From contig JAEUPL010000030.1 of NCBI GenBank assembly GCA_016790165.1, positions 1 through 64,000 on the forward strand: a DNA stretch of 64,000 nt, given 5' to 3'. The DNA comes from Burkholderiales bacterium. GTDB lineage: Bacteria; Pseudomonadota; Gammaproteobacteria; Burkholderiales; Casimicrobiaceae. A program made the translations under genes and the position numbers. Each line of letters starts with the position of its first letter. Position 1 is the first letter of the stretch. This document shows, piece by piece, positions 53,258-62,241 of this stretch. The notes under the pieces were generated by a model. The model saw only the letters and a program-made list of their open reading frames with translations. It was not told where the DNA came from and did not search any database.

Positions 53258-54118
53258 TCAGCGCGATCCCTGCCACACGCCGCCGTCGCTGTCGGCAGTG
53301 CCGCGGCCCCAGCGACCATCAAAGCGCCGCCCATCGGCGCTCAGCTGAAAGACAAAGTGCCCGCTCGCGTTGTCCTGCGTCCAACGGCCTCGCAACACGT
53401 TCGCAACGAGCTCGCCCTCGAGGCGTCCGCCTCGATAGTCGTAGGCACCGCTGACGTGACTGCCACGCTGGGTGAGCTGCATCGCCCCAAAATTGGTGGA
53501 CCAGTCGCCTGTCCACGACACCGCGCTGGCCGCTGCAGGCGCTGCGGGCGGCGTTGGCGTGGCGACCGGTGGCACTTGCACCTGAGCGGCACCCGGTGCA
53601 AAGCGGTAGTAGAAGATGGTTTCGTGGTAGTCGCCTGCCACTTTGCACTGCGCACGAATGTAGTAGCGCTGGCTGCCACCTCGTGGCGCACGCAGAGTCG
53701 CTTTGTCCGTGTGCGCCACAGCGCCTTCCCGCCAACTTGCCGAGGCGCTCGGCCCATCACCCTCATTGCCACCCTCTTCGCCTGGGTAGAGCTTGACCCA
53801 GGTGTCGTAGCCCGTCTGCGTGTTCTGCGACTGGTCAATCTTCACCGATACCGCGAAGCTCGCCCCCGGGGCGATGCCGCCGGGAATGCCCTGCCATGAA
53901 CACGTCGCGGCGATGGTTTGCCGCCGCCGATCGTTGTCGACCCATTGTTTCAGCGCGGCCACCGAGTGCTCGCCCAGCCGCCACTCGGCTGGCGTGTGCG
54001 AACGGTCCGGCTTGACCGTGCGCCGGGTTTCGACGAGCGACCAGTTCTGTGCGAATAGGGATGGACTCTGGATGACCCACAAACCAGCCAAAGCGAAAGC
54101 AACAATGCGCAAACCCAT
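53258..54118 (-). CDS. exported hypothetical protein with C-terminal beta domain
   Basis: A 286-residue protein with a signal peptide (VAFALAGLWVIQSPSLFA). Residues about 25–180 form one domain with two Cys. A Pro/Ala linker (VATPTPPAAPAAAS) leads to a 75-residue beta domain WTGDWSTNFGAMQLTQRGSH...GRWTQDNASGHFVF, which resembles the small GTW.GsW-type beta domains of unknown function. It is convergent with the 1027-residue gene, 22 bp apart. Confidence 0.7.
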   Translation of the reverse strand: MGLRIVAFALAGLWVIQSPSLFAQNWSLVETRRTVKPDRSHTPAEWRLGEHSVAALKQWVDNDRRRQTIAATCSWQGIPGGIAPGASFAVSVKIDQSQNTQTGYDTWVKLYPGEEGGNEGDGPSASASWREGAVAHTDKATLRAPRGGSQRYYIRAQCKVAGDYHETIFYYRFAPGAAQVQVPPVATPTPPAAPAAASAVSWTGDWSTNFGAMQLTQRGSHVSGAYDYRGGRLEGELVANVLRGRWTQDNASGHFVFQLSADGRRFDGRWGRGTADSDGGVWQGSR

Positions 54119-54229
54119 GACGATGCCTCCGGAAGAAGTGTTGCCACTATCTTCCGGGCGAATTTCGGGTTTGCAACCGGTTTCGCGCCCGCGCTTGATT
54201 TGGCGCAGCAGTCAAGCGCATTCGAGCGT

Positions 54230-54772
54230 CTAGCCGGTGTAGGTGATGCGGTAGAGGTTGTCGGCGCTGGCGGTGAGCACTGCGTTTTTCTGCGCGCTGC
54301 CCGGCACATTGATCGATTCGATGAGGCCGATCACGCTGAGCGCGACAGCGTCAATCTCGACGCGCGCGCTGGCGCCCGTGATGGGGTTGCTCAAATGGGC
54401 AACGGCAATCACGGTTGACGGCGACGTCTGAGTTTCGACGCATTGGGTCGCGCAGCGCGTGTGCCATTCGACGCCTTGCGCCAGCCCCACACGCAGCGCG
54501 TCTACTGACGGGCCTGCGGCATCGACGTAGGCCAACGCGAGCGGCTGCCCCGGCGTACCGATGACATTGGCCACCTCAAGACCGATGCGGCCGCCAAGCG
54601 TGTGCAGTAGATCACCACTGACGGCGGGCGTCGCCACATCGTCACTCAAGACGGCCGCCATGGCGCCTGGGGCGGACGCGAGTGCGGCAACGGCTGCCAC
54701 GCCCGCACCCGTGCGGGCGCCAACGAGCATGAAATCACGGCGAGACTGAACATCGGGCTGAACAGAGGACAT
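54230..54772 (-). CDS. Tat-signal exported protein
   Basis: A 180-residue protein with a twin-arginine signal: QSRRDFMLVGARTGAGVAAV followed by AALASAPGAMAA. An excellent AAAAGGAG Shine-Dalgarno lies seven bases before the ATG at 54772; longer in-frame starts have no homology and are rejected. The mature part is beta-rich, and its content (HLSNPITGASARVEIDAVAL) is not recognised. The 215 bp to the mutT end upstream is empty of genes. Confidence 0.7.
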   Translation of the reverse strand: MSSVQPDVQSRRDFMLVGARTGAGVAAVAALASAPGAMAAVLSDDVATPAVSGDLLHTLGGRIGLEVANVIGTPGQPLALAYVDAAGPSVDALRVGLAQGVEWHTRCATQCVETQTSPSTVIAVAHLSNPITGASARVEIDAVALSVIGLIESINVPGSAQKNAVLTASADNLYRITYTG

Positions 54773-54987
54773 GGTGCAACTCCTTTTGCGGACCGGCAGA
54801 CATTGAAAGCCACACCGAGCGATGTAGCAGCGGGCAGGTAACGGCAGCTTGCCCGTCGCCGTTGACAGAACAGTCTGGTGGTACCCGGCATTCCGCGCCG
54901 GTGGTGCCGTCTCTGCGCGCCCCCTCTGCGTCGGGCAACGACGCGGTGGGCGGTCGTGTCGCCCATGCGGAGTAGTGCGCTGCCGAC

Positions 54988-55434
54988 TCAGCGCTCGAGC
55001 AATCCAGCCAACACGCCACTCTCCGGCGCGTGCAATGCGGGCAAAAGCGGGGCAACAGCGATCGCGGCCGGCGATTGCCATGCAAACGCTTGCCCTTCGC
55101 GACCGTGCGGCTCGCCCTGCCAGTCCAGCGTGCGGCAGAAGTTCAGTTCGACGTGCGCGTGCTCATAACTGAAGCGCTCACTGCGCCATAGTGTGGCGGT
55201 GCGGATGTGTATGCCGAGCTCCTCGTCGATTTCCCGGATCAGCGCATCCAACACCGACTCCCCAACCTCGATCTTGCCACCCGGAAACTCCCAGTACCCG
55301 GCATACGCTTTGCCCGCCGGCCGTTGCGCGAAGAGAACCTGCGGCCGACCTTCGACCACACGCTCGATGATCGCGACCGCGACGCGCGTGAGCGGTCGGG
55401 CGTCGTTCGGATCAAAGCGTGGAATGTCACTCAC
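54988..55434 (-). CDS. Nudix hydrolase (MutT-like)
   Basis: A 148-residue Nudix protein. The Nudix box fits the consensus exactly: Gly53, Glu59, Arg67-Glu68, Glu71-Glu72, Gly74 in GKIEVGESVLDALIREIDEE + LGI. The surrounding AGYWEFPGGK is typical of 8-oxo-dGTP pyrophosphohydrolases that clean the nucleotide pool. It is last in the secA–argJ–ATPase–mutT series; its ATG overlaps the ATPase stop by four bases. Confidence 0.9.
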   Translation of the reverse strand: MSDIPRFDPNDARPLTRVAVAIIERVVEGRPQVLFAQRPAGKAYAGYWEFPGGKIEVGESVLDALIREIDEELGIHIRTATLWRSERFSYEHAHVELNFCRTLDWQGEPHGREGQAFAWQSPAAIAVAPLLPALHAPESGVLAGLLER

Positions 55435-56309
55435 TTGCCGCTTCGCCCAGCGAAGTCACGCGCAAACTGATAGGCCACCCTGCCAGAACGGGAGCCGCGC
55501 TGCAAAGCCCAGTTCAGCGCATCACGCTCGAAGGCATCGCGCTTCCTGCTTTCAGTCGGCACGCGGGTGCCCAGTTGCGCGACCCACGACATCACCGCGG
55601 CGAGGTAGTCCTCCTGCGAGAACGGATAGAACGAAATCCAGAGCCCGAAGCGCTCCGACAGGGACACCTTTTCTTCGATGCTTTCACCAAAGTGGACCTC
55701 GTCGCCAACGTACTTCGTTTCCTCGTTCTCGTGGAAGTATTCGGGCAGCAAGTGGCGGCGGTTCGACGTCGCGTAGAGCAGCACGTTCGGCGTCGCCGCC
55801 GCGATGGAACCATCGAGAATCGCCTTCAGCGCCTTGTAGCTGCCGTCGCCCTGATCGAACGAGAGGTCATCACAGAACAGCACGAACCGATACGGCTCAT
55901 CAGCGATCTGGTCGACGATGTCTGGCATGTCGTTCAGATGTTCCTTCTCGACCTCAATCAAGCGCAGGCCGCGTTTGGCGTAGCGTGACAGCATCGCCTT
56001 GACCAGCGAACTCTTTCCGGTGCCGCGCGAGCCCGTCAACAACACGTTATTGGCGGGTTTCCCGGCGACGAACTGCTTGGTATTGCGATCAATCTGCGCG
56101 TGCTGCGCCTCCACACCCACCAGCCAGTCGGCGTCCATGTGATGCACGTGCTGCACCGCTTCGAGATACTTCAGCGCACCCGACACTCGCCAGCGAGCGG
56201 CGACGTGGCGCTTGAAGTCAGGCTTCTGACGCGGCGGCGGGGCGATGCGTTCGAGGGCAGCGGCGATGCGTTCGAGCAGCGCCTGTGCGGAGGAATCAGG
56301 TGAATTCAT
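55431..56309 (-). CDS. DUF815 family AAA+ ATPase
   Basis: A 292-residue P-loop ATPase. Walker A is LLTGSRGTGKSSLVKAML (Gly93–Ser100), Walker B is FVLFCDDLSFD, and YATSNRRHLLPEYFHEN is the sensor-1 region typical of DUF815. The family is of unknown function but is regularly found between argJ and mutT in betaproteobacteria. The ATG at 56309 follows argJ by 39 bp on the same strand. Confidence 0.9.
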   Translation of the reverse strand: MNSPDSSAQALLERIAAALERIAPPPRQKPDFKRHVAARWRVSGALKYLEAVQHVHHMDADWLVGVEAQHAQIDRNTKQFVAGKPANNVLLTGSRGTGKSSLVKAMLSRYAKRGLRLIEVEKEHLNDMPDIVDQIADEPYRFVLFCDDLSFDQGDGSYKALKAILDGSIAAATPNVLLYATSNRRHLLPEYFHENEETKYVGDEVHFGESIEEKVSLSERFGLWISFYPFSQEDYLAAVMSWVAQLGTRVPTESRKRDAFERDALNWALQRGSRSGRVAYQFARDFAGRSGK

Positions 56310-56348
56310 GCCTTCGTCGTCCCGAGTTCGTTTGGAGAGCCCCCGCTC

Positions 56349-57587
56349 CTAACTCCTGTACTCCGCATTGATCTTCACATAGTCATACGAGAAATCGCAG
56401 GTATATACCGTTTGCGAGGCGTTGCCGCGACCGAGGTTGATCGCGACCGTGATGTCCTGATGCTTCATCGTGCGTGCGCCGTCCTCCTCACGATAGCTTG
56501 CCGCCCGACCGCCGCATTCTGCGACGAGGACGTCGTTGAGGTACACCGTGACCCTTGAGGGATCGAGGTCGGCCGGCGCGCCGTAGCCAACTGCCGCCAG
56601 GATGCGGCCGAGATTTGGGTCGCTGGCGAAGAAGGCGGTCTTGACCAGCGGCGAATGGGCAACAGCGCGGGCAATGCGATCGCATTCGGCCGAATCGCGG
56701 CCGCCGCTGACGGCGATCGTCATGAACTTGGTTGCCCCCTCGCCGTCGCGTACGATGGCTTGTGCCAGCGTGAGGCTGACCCTCTCGAGCGCGGCGGTCA
56801 GCGCGGCGCCGTCAGCCGAATCCAGCGACGTGACAGCCGCGTTGCCGGCCTTGCCGGTTACAGCAACGATGTAGCTGTCGTTGGTTGACGTATCGCCGTC
56901 CACCGTCACGCGATTGAAGCTGGCGTCCGCAACGCGCTTCGCCAGTGGCTGCAACAGCGCGCCGGAGACGGCGGCGTCGGTGAAGATGAACGACAGCATC
57001 GTCGCCATGTTGGGCTGGATCATGCCGGCGCCTTTCGCGATGCCGGTGACATTCACCGTCTTGCCGCCCACCACGGCCTGCGCGCTGGCAAGCTTGTAGA
57101 CGGTGTCCGTCGTCATGATGGTCTGTGCGACGCGATCCCACGCTGCAAGCTTGCCCGACTTGATTTCCGCAGCGGCTGCGCTGATGCCCGCGCCAATGCG
57201 TTCCATCGGCAGATGTTCAAGGATCACGCCAGTGGAGAACGGCAGCACCTGATTTGCCGCGACATTGAGCGCCGCGCCTACGCTGGCACAGCTGGCCCGT
57301 GCGTTGGCAAGGCCAAGTTCGCCAGTGGCCGCATTGGCGATACCTGTATTCACGACCAACGCGCGAATGGCGTTACCGGCAGCGAGATGCTCGCGACACA
57401 CCAGCACCGGTGCGGCGGCAAGACGGCTTTGGGTGAATACGCCCCCCACCGTGGTGCCTTCGTCAAACTGGGCCAGCAGCAGGTCGTAGCGGTTGGGCTT
57501 GCGCACGCCGGCCTGCACGGCGGCGAAGCGAACCCCGGCAACCGGGTGAGCGAGAGCGGGATCAAGCGCGGTGTAGGCAACAGGCAT
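56349..57587 (-). CDS. argJ: glutamate N-acetyltransferase / amino-acid acetyltransferase
   Basis: A 412-residue bifunctional ornithine/glutamate acetyltransferase of arginine synthesis. It self-cleaves before the nucleophile Thr196 in [13 protein letters not shown]; flanking motifs [11 protein letters not shown] and [13 protein letters not shown] are conserved. ATG 57587 starts the family N-terminus ([20 protein letters not shown]). The upstream interval holds the secA-side terminator and the 175-bp palindrome, so argJ may have its own promoter in the narrow gap 57588–57610 or be read through. Confidence 0.95.
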   Translation of the reverse strand: MPVAYTALDPALAHPVAGVRFAAVQAGVRKPNRYDLLLAQFDEGTTVGGVFTQSRLAAAPVLVCREHLAAGNAIRALVVNTGIANAATGELGLANARASCASVGAALNVAANQVLPFSTGVILEHLPMERIGAGISAAAAEIKSGKLAAWDRVAQTIMTTDTVYKLASAQAVVGGKTVNVTGIAKGAGMIQPNMATMLSFIFTDAAVSGALLQPLAKRVADASFNRVTVDGDTSTNDSYIVAVTGKAGNAAVTSLDSADGAALTAALERVSLTLAQAIVRDGEGATKFMTIAVSGGRDSAECDRIARAVAHSPLVKTAFFASDPNLGRILAAVGYGAPADLDPSRVTVYLNDVLVAECGGRAASYREEDGARTMKHQDITVAINLGRGNASQTVYTCDFSYDYVKINAEYRS

Positions 57588-57610
57588 GGCGTTGGAAGCG
57601 TGTGGTTCAG

Positions 57611-57643
57611 AAAAAAGGCCCGTTCAGTCACACTGAACGAGCC
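57611..57643 (-). terminator. rho-independent terminator downstream of secA
   Basis: On the minus strand: GGC-t-CGTTCAGT / ACTGAACG-g-GCC stem with a three-base loop, followed by TTTTTT (57611–57616). It would end transcription coming from secA 24 bp before the argJ start. Confidence 0.88.
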
Positions 57644-57646
57644 GTA

Positions 57647-57821
57647 AACCCAAATTTCCCATTAGCCGGCCTTCGGCCTACGCGAACGCTGTCGGCGCAT
57701 TCGGGCGCATCTTGGGCGCAATTTTTTTCGCCGTAGCCCCGCTACGACTCAAAGAATTGCGCCCAACCTGCATCCCGACTGCATCCGACACCGTTTCGCG
57801 TCCTAATGGGAACTTTGGGTT
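57647..57821. repeat. 175-bp nested palindrome between secA and argJ
   Basis: Outer 19-bp arms AACCCAAATTTCCCATTAG and CTAATGGGAACTTTGGGTT match at 18 of 19 positions. Inside these are CGCGAACGCTGTCGG against CCGACACCGTTTCGCG, then a perfect 12-bp pair TTGGGCGCAATT (57712–57723) / AATTGCGCCCAA (57755–57766), and at the apex CGTAGC-ccc-GCTACG. The whole block therefore folds into one long hairpin with a small side stem CCGGCC-ttc-GGCC. It starts 26 bp beyond the secA stop and is followed by the terminator. Confidence 0.85.
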
Positions 57822-57847
57822 GAATTATGCGATGCCGGAAGTAGCGG

Positions 57848-60571
57848 TCAGTCCAGACGCCCGTGGCAATGCTTGTACTTCTTGCCGGACCCGCACCAGC
57901 AGGGATCGTTGCGCCCGAGCTTCGGCCCCTGATTGACGACCGGTTGGCTACCGCTGCCGCTGGCTGCCGGTGCGGGCGATGCTTCGCCAGTAAGGCCATC
58001 GACGCCCGCGTGCTGATAGGCCACATTTTGCGTCGCGGCATGCGGCTCCACCGCCTGAGCGTCCGCCTCACTACGCACCTGCACCGTCAGCAAAATGCGG
58101 ACCACGTCACCGCGAAAGCGATCGAGCATCTGCCCGAACATCTCGAACGACTCGCGCTTGTATTCCTGCTTCGGGTTCTTCTGCGCGTAGCCGCGCAGGT
58201 GGATGCCCTGGCGCAGCAGATCGAGATTCGACAGATGCTCGCGCCACTGCGTATCCATGATCTGCAGCAGAATATTGCGCTCGAACTGACTGAAGACATC
58301 GTCGCCGGCGACTTTTCGCTTGCTGTCGTAGGCCTCAAGCGCGGCGGACTTGCAGCGTTCACGGATGTCGGCGTCGTCGAGATCGGGCGTCGCCTTTTGC
58401 CACTCGCTGATGCTGACGGGAACGTGAACATCGTGCAGCGCAGCTTCGAGCCCCGTGACATCCCATTGCTCCTCAGTGCTCTCTGGCGCCACGTGCACGT
58501 TGACGGTGTCTTCGACCCAGCCGCCGATCATGTCGCGCACGGTGTCGCTGACGTTGGCATGCTCCAGTAAATGGTTGCGCTGTTCGTAGATGGCCCTGCG
58601 CTGGTCGTTGGCAACGTCGTCGTACTCAAGCAGTTGCTTGCGGATGTCGAAGTTGCGGGATTCAACCTTCAGTTGCGCCTTCTCGATCTGGCGCGTCATG
58701 ATGCCCGCTTCGATCGGCTCGCCGTCGGGAATGCGCAGGCGCGTCATGATGTTCTTCATGCGATCGCCACCGAAGATGCGAATCAGCGGGTCTTCAGCGG
58801 AGAGGTAGAAGCGGCTGGAGCCAGCATCCCCCTGTCGACCGGCACGGCCGCGCAACTGGTTGTCGATACGGCGCGATTCGTGACGTTCGGTGCCGACAAT
58901 GCGCAGCCCGCCTGATCCCAGCACTTCCTCGTGGCGCTTCTTCCACTCAGCTTCAACGGATTCCATCTTCGCCTTGCGTACTTCCGGCGTGAGCGACTCG
59001 TCCTCGCGGATCGCGCGCAGTTCGGGCTCCAGGGCGCCACCGAGGACGATGTCGGTACCACGGCCTGCCATGTTGGTGGCAATGGTGATCATCTTCGGCT
59101 GACCGGCCTGAGCGACGATGTGCGCCTCGCGCTCATGCTGCTTGGCGTTCAACACCTGATGCGGCAGCTTCTCCTTGGTCAGCATCGCCGCGATCAATTC
59201 GGAATTCTCGATCGATGTCGTGCCGACCAGTACCGGTTGGCCACGGTTGTAGCAGTCGCGAATGTCGTGTACGGCCGCTGCGTACTTTTCCGCCGTGGTC
59301 TTGAAGAAGAGATCGTTCTCGTCACGTCGAACCATGTCGCGGTGCGTCGGGATGATCACCGTTTCCAGGTTGTAGATCTGCTGGAATTCGTAGGCCTCGG
59401 TATCGGCCGTACCGGTCATCCCCGCAAGCTTGCCGTACATGCGGAAATAGTTCTGGAACGTGATCGACGCCAACGTCTGGTTTTCGCGCTGGATCGGCAC
59501 GCCTTCCTTGGCTTCGACCGCCTGATGCAGGCCGTCACTCCAGCGCCGACCGGACATGAGACGACCGGTGAATTCGTCGACGATGACGACTTCGCCATCC
59601 TGGACCACGTAATGTTCATCGCGGTTGTAAAGCGCGTGCGCCCGGAGTGCCGCGTACACGTGGTGCATCAGCGAAATGTTCGCTGCGTCGTAAAGACTGG
59701 AGCCAGACGGCAGCATGCCCATCTGCTCGAGCAGTTTCTCTGCGCGTTCGTGGCCTTCTTCGGAGAGATAGACCTGTCGGCCCTTCTCGTCGACGTGATA
59801 GTCACCGGCGGATTTTTCGTCGGCCTGGCGCGTGAGCTTCGGCGCGAGTTCGTTGATCTTGTAATAGATCTCGACGTTGTCGTCGGCCTGGCCGGAGATG
59901 ATGAGCGGCGTGCGCGCTTCGTCGATCAGGATCGAATCCACTTCGTCGACGATGGCGTAGTTGAGCCCGCGTTGACGGCGATCCGCGACCGCGTACTCCA
60001 TGTTGTCGCGCAGATAATCGAAACCGTACTCGTTGTTGGTGCCGTAAGTGATGTCAGCCGCGTAGGCGGCGATCTTCGAGGCATTGTCCTGTTGCGACAG
60101 AATGGTGCCGACACTCATGCCGAGGAAGCGGTAAATGCGCCCCATCCAGTCGGCGTCGCGCTTGGCAAGGTAGTCGTTGACGGTAACCACGTGCACGCCC
60201 TTGCCTGCCAGCGCATTGAGGTACACCGGCAGTGTCGCCATCAACGTTTTACCTTCGCCGGTGCGCATCTCGGCAATCTTGCCCTGATGCAGCGCCATGC
60301 CGCCGATCAATTGCACGTCAAAGTGACGCATCGCGAGCACGCGAATGCCGGCCTCACGAACGACAGCAAACGCTTCGGGAAGCAACGCGTCGAGCGTTTC
60401 GCCATTGGAGACGCGCTGTTTGAACTCGGTCGTCTTGCCGCGTAGCTCGTCGTCGGAGAGGGATTTCAGGCCCGCTTCCAGCGCATTGATCTTTTGAACC
60501 TGTGCGCGGTATTGCTTGAGCAGCCGATCATTACGACTGCCGAAAATTGTTTTTAGAAATTTATCAATCAT
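57848..60571 (-). CDS. secA: preprotein translocase ATPase SecA
   Basis: The motor of the Sec export pathway, 907 residues. Motifs: Walker A region [48 protein letters not shown] and [13 protein letters not shown]; the C-terminus [19 protein letters not shown] is the zinc-binding SecB/ribosome contact. The start [14 protein letters not shown] is standard. It is preceded on the same strand by the M23 peptidase gene (166-bp gap) and followed by the 175-bp palindrome and terminator. Confidence 0.98.
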   Translation of the reverse strand: MIDKFLKTIFGSRNDRLLKQYRAQVQKINALEAGLKSLSDDELRGKTTEFKQRVSNGETLDALLPEAFAVVREAGIRVLAMRHFDVQLIGGMALHQGKIAEMRTGEGKTLMATLPVYLNALAGKGVHVVTVNDYLAKRDADWMGRIYRFLGMSVGTILSQQDNASKIAAYAADITYGTNNEYGFDYLRDNMEYAVADRRQRGLNYAIVDEVDSILIDEARTPLIISGQADDNVEIYYKINELAPKLTRQADEKSAGDYHVDEKGRQVYLSEEGHERAEKLLEQMGMLPSGSSLYDAANISLMHHVYAALRAHALYNRDEHYVVQDGEVVIVDEFTGRLMSGRRWSDGLHQAVEAKEGVPIQRENQTLASITFQNYFRMYGKLAGMTGTADTEAYEFQQIYNLETVIIPTHRDMVRRDENDLFFKTTAEKYAAAVHDIRDCYNRGQPVLVGTTSIENSELIAAMLTKEKLPHQVLNAKQHEREAHIVAQAGQPKMITIATNMAGRGTDIVLGGALEPELRAIREDESLTPEVRKAKMESVEAEWKKRHEEVLGSGGLRIVGTERHESRRIDNQLRGRAGRQGDAGSSRFYLSAEDPLIRIFGGDRMKNIMTRLRIPDGEPIEAGIMTRQIEKAQLKVESRNFDIRKQLLEYDDVANDQRRAIYEQRNHLLEHANVSDTVRDMIGGWVEDTVNVHVAPESTEEQWDVTGLEAALHDVHVPVSISEWQKATPDLDDADIRERCKSAALEAYDSKRKVAGDDVFSQFERNILLQIMDTQWREHLSNLDLLRQGIHLRGYAQKNPKQEYKRESFEMFGQMLDRFRGDVVRILLTVQVRSEADAQAVEPHAATQNVAYQHAGVDGLTGEASPAPAASGSGSQPVVNQGPKLGRNDPCWCGSGKKYKHCHGRLD

Positions 60572-60737
60572 GAGCTAGGCCACCTTGGCCGCGGGACGAA
60601 AGCAGGGACGCACAGGGTGCGGATGTGACAATGCCCGCAGGCGCGTACCGGCACAAAAGCCAGCACACGCCGAAGCGGGCGAAACCTTGGATTTTATGCC
60701 GACGGGCCCACCGCCCGTTCGGGCGCGGTGCCGCAGA

Positions 60738-61649
60738 TCAGTTAACCGCGAGGAAGCGGGCGGGGTTTTGCGGCACGCCGTTGAGGCGCACTTCGAAATG
60801 CAGATGGGGGCCGGTTGAACGGCCCGTCGAGCCGACACGCGAAATGCGCTGGCCGCGCACGACGAGGTCGCCCTCCTTGACCAGCAACTCGGAGCCGTGC
60901 GCGTAGCGGGTGACCAGGCCGTTGCCGTGATCAATTTCCACGGACTTGCCGTAGGCGGGATGAAAGTCTGCATAAATCACTTTGCCGCTTGCCGCGGCGT
61001 GAATCTCGGTGCCCGTCTCGGCGGCGAAGTCCACGCCTTCGTGGAACGTCTGGTGGCCGGTGAACGGGTCAATCCTGTATCCGAAGTTCGAGGTGTAATT
61101 GACGGTTTCAATCGGTGGCAGCGTGGGCAGGAACTTGCGCTGTGCGCTGCCCTCCACCAGAAGCGCTTCGAGCACCGTCAGTTGGTCGGCCTTGACGTCA
61201 GCCTTGCGGGCGATTTCGCCGAGCTGCCGTGCAAATTCGTCGAACGACAGCGGTGCGCCCGGCGTGGCGGCGCCGCCGCGACCGCTGTTTGCCGTGGCGC
61301 TTGGCAGTTCCTGCGGCTTCAGGCCGGCCACTTTGGCGAGCTTCTCGCCGAGCCCATCCAGTCGCATCATGTGCGCCTGCACTTCGCCGAGCTTGACGGC
61401 GAGGTTATTGATGTTGTCCTGAATCTGCTGCTGGCGCTGCTTGGCCTCCGCGTGCTGGTCGGCCAGCAGAATGCCGCGAATGAGCGGATCATTGCTGGTC
61501 ACGGCATATTTCAGCGACAGGTAGTTGGCCAGAGTCGCCGTCAGCCCGAGTGCGACCAGCGCCAGCGCGGCCAAGCCGATGACCTGCGGAATGCCAACGT
61601 GAATCGTCCGCTTGCTCCGAAAATCGCTCGATACAACGATAATTTGCAC
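60738..61649 (-). CDS. M23-family peptidoglycan peptidase
   Basis: A 303-residue inner-membrane-anchored LytM-type protein. TM helix at about 21–43, then a coiled-coil stretch (about 58–105), then the M23 domain: NFGYRIDPFTGHQTFHEGVD (zinc His and Asp), HGNGLVTRYAHGSEL and STGPHLHFEVRLNG (HxH). It is either an endopeptidase or a LytM activator of amidases. The start is GTG at 61649 with GAGG eight bases before it; the frame extends upstream without homology. Its start codon abuts that of the divergent dciA gene in the palindrome CACGTG. Confidence 0.88.
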   Translation of the reverse strand: MQIIVVSSDFRSKRTIHVGIPQVIGLAALALVALGLTATLANYLSLKYAVTSNDPLIRGILLADQHAEAKQRQQQIQDNINNLAVKLGEVQAHMMRLDGLGEKLAKVAGLKPQELPSATANSGRGGAATPGAPLSFDEFARQLGEIARKADVKADQLTVLEALLVEGSAQRKFLPTLPPIETVNYTSNFGYRIDPFTGHQTFHEGVDFAAETGTEIHAAASGKVIYADFHPAYGKSVEIDHGNGLVTRYAHGSELLVKEGDLVVRGQRISRVGSTGRSTGPHLHFEVRLNGVPQNPARFLAVN

Positions 61650-62117
61650 GTGCAAAACCTCAAATCGCGGCGCTTCGCCCCAGCGCTCTATCCTCGTCCT
61701 CTGGGTCTGGCCCAGTTCTTTGATCGCATGCCCGCTTTTGGCGCGGCGCTGCGACATGCCCGCGAAGGCAGCCGTCAATACCAGTGGTTGATGGAGGCAG
61801 TGCCGCAGCGTCTGGCGCGCTTTGTGGTGGCAATGGCAGCCTCAGGCTCAACCGTGGTACTTACGGTGGATTCGCCAGAAGCGGCGCATCTGGCCCGACT
61901 GCTGGGCCGCGACATGCTCGCGAATCTTCACCGCAAGGGGGGGAAATTTAGCGAAATTTCGGTGCGTACGCAATCCAAACCGGTGCCTCGGCGTCTACCG
62001 AAAACCTTGCCCAGCGCCACAAGTCAGCGCGACATGAGTGCTGTAGCTAGCCGCATGAAGAGTGAGCGCATGCAAACTAGTTTGGCGCGGCTGGCAAAGA
62101 CCATTGCGGATCGTTAG
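61650..62117 (+). CDS. dciA: DUF721/DciA family protein
   Basis: A 155-residue protein of the DUF721 family: LMEAVPQRLARFVVAMAASG and EAAHLARLLGRDMLANLHRK are the conserved core. DciA helps to load the replicative helicase DnaB in bacteria without DnaC. The start is inferred to be GTG at 61650, since homology seems to begin in the stretch before Met27 (RPLGLAQFFDRMPAFGAAL); ATG 61728 is the alternative. It sits between lpxC and the M23–secA genes, as in other betaproteobacteria. Its stop is four bases before element E. Confidence 0.78.
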   Translation: MQNLKSRRFAPALYPRPLGLAQFFDRMPAFGAALRHAREGSRQYQWLMEAVPQRLARFVVAMAASGSTVVLTVDSPEAAHLARLLGRDMLANLHRKGGKFSEISVRTQSKPVPRRLPKTLPSATSQRDMSAVASRMKSERMQTSLARLAKTIADR

Positions 62118-62121
62118 CTGT

Positions 62122-62241
62122 ACAGCTTTTTAGCCCGATCGACCGATCCGTGGTCGTTCAAGCCATTTTTATCAGTGAGTCGACTCGGGTGATTTTTCAC
62201 AGCAAACGACCAGTGGGCGGTCGATAGAACCAAAAAGCTGT
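62122..62241. repeat. 120-bp palindromic element, copy E
   Basis: The best-kept copy. Ends ACAGCTTTTTAGCCC and its mirror CCAAAAAGCTGT are perfect over the first ten bases; midpoint GTC|GAC at 62181|62182. Both arms carry ATCGACCG at positions 17–24 and GGTCGTT at 31–37. It begins four bases after the dciA stop and ends exactly one base before the lpxC stop codon (62242–62244), filling the convergent junction. Confidence 0.93.

Noticed and set aside
58931-60445. 504-residue open frame antisense to secA
   Set aside because: Shadow frame; secA motifs are intact on the minus strand.
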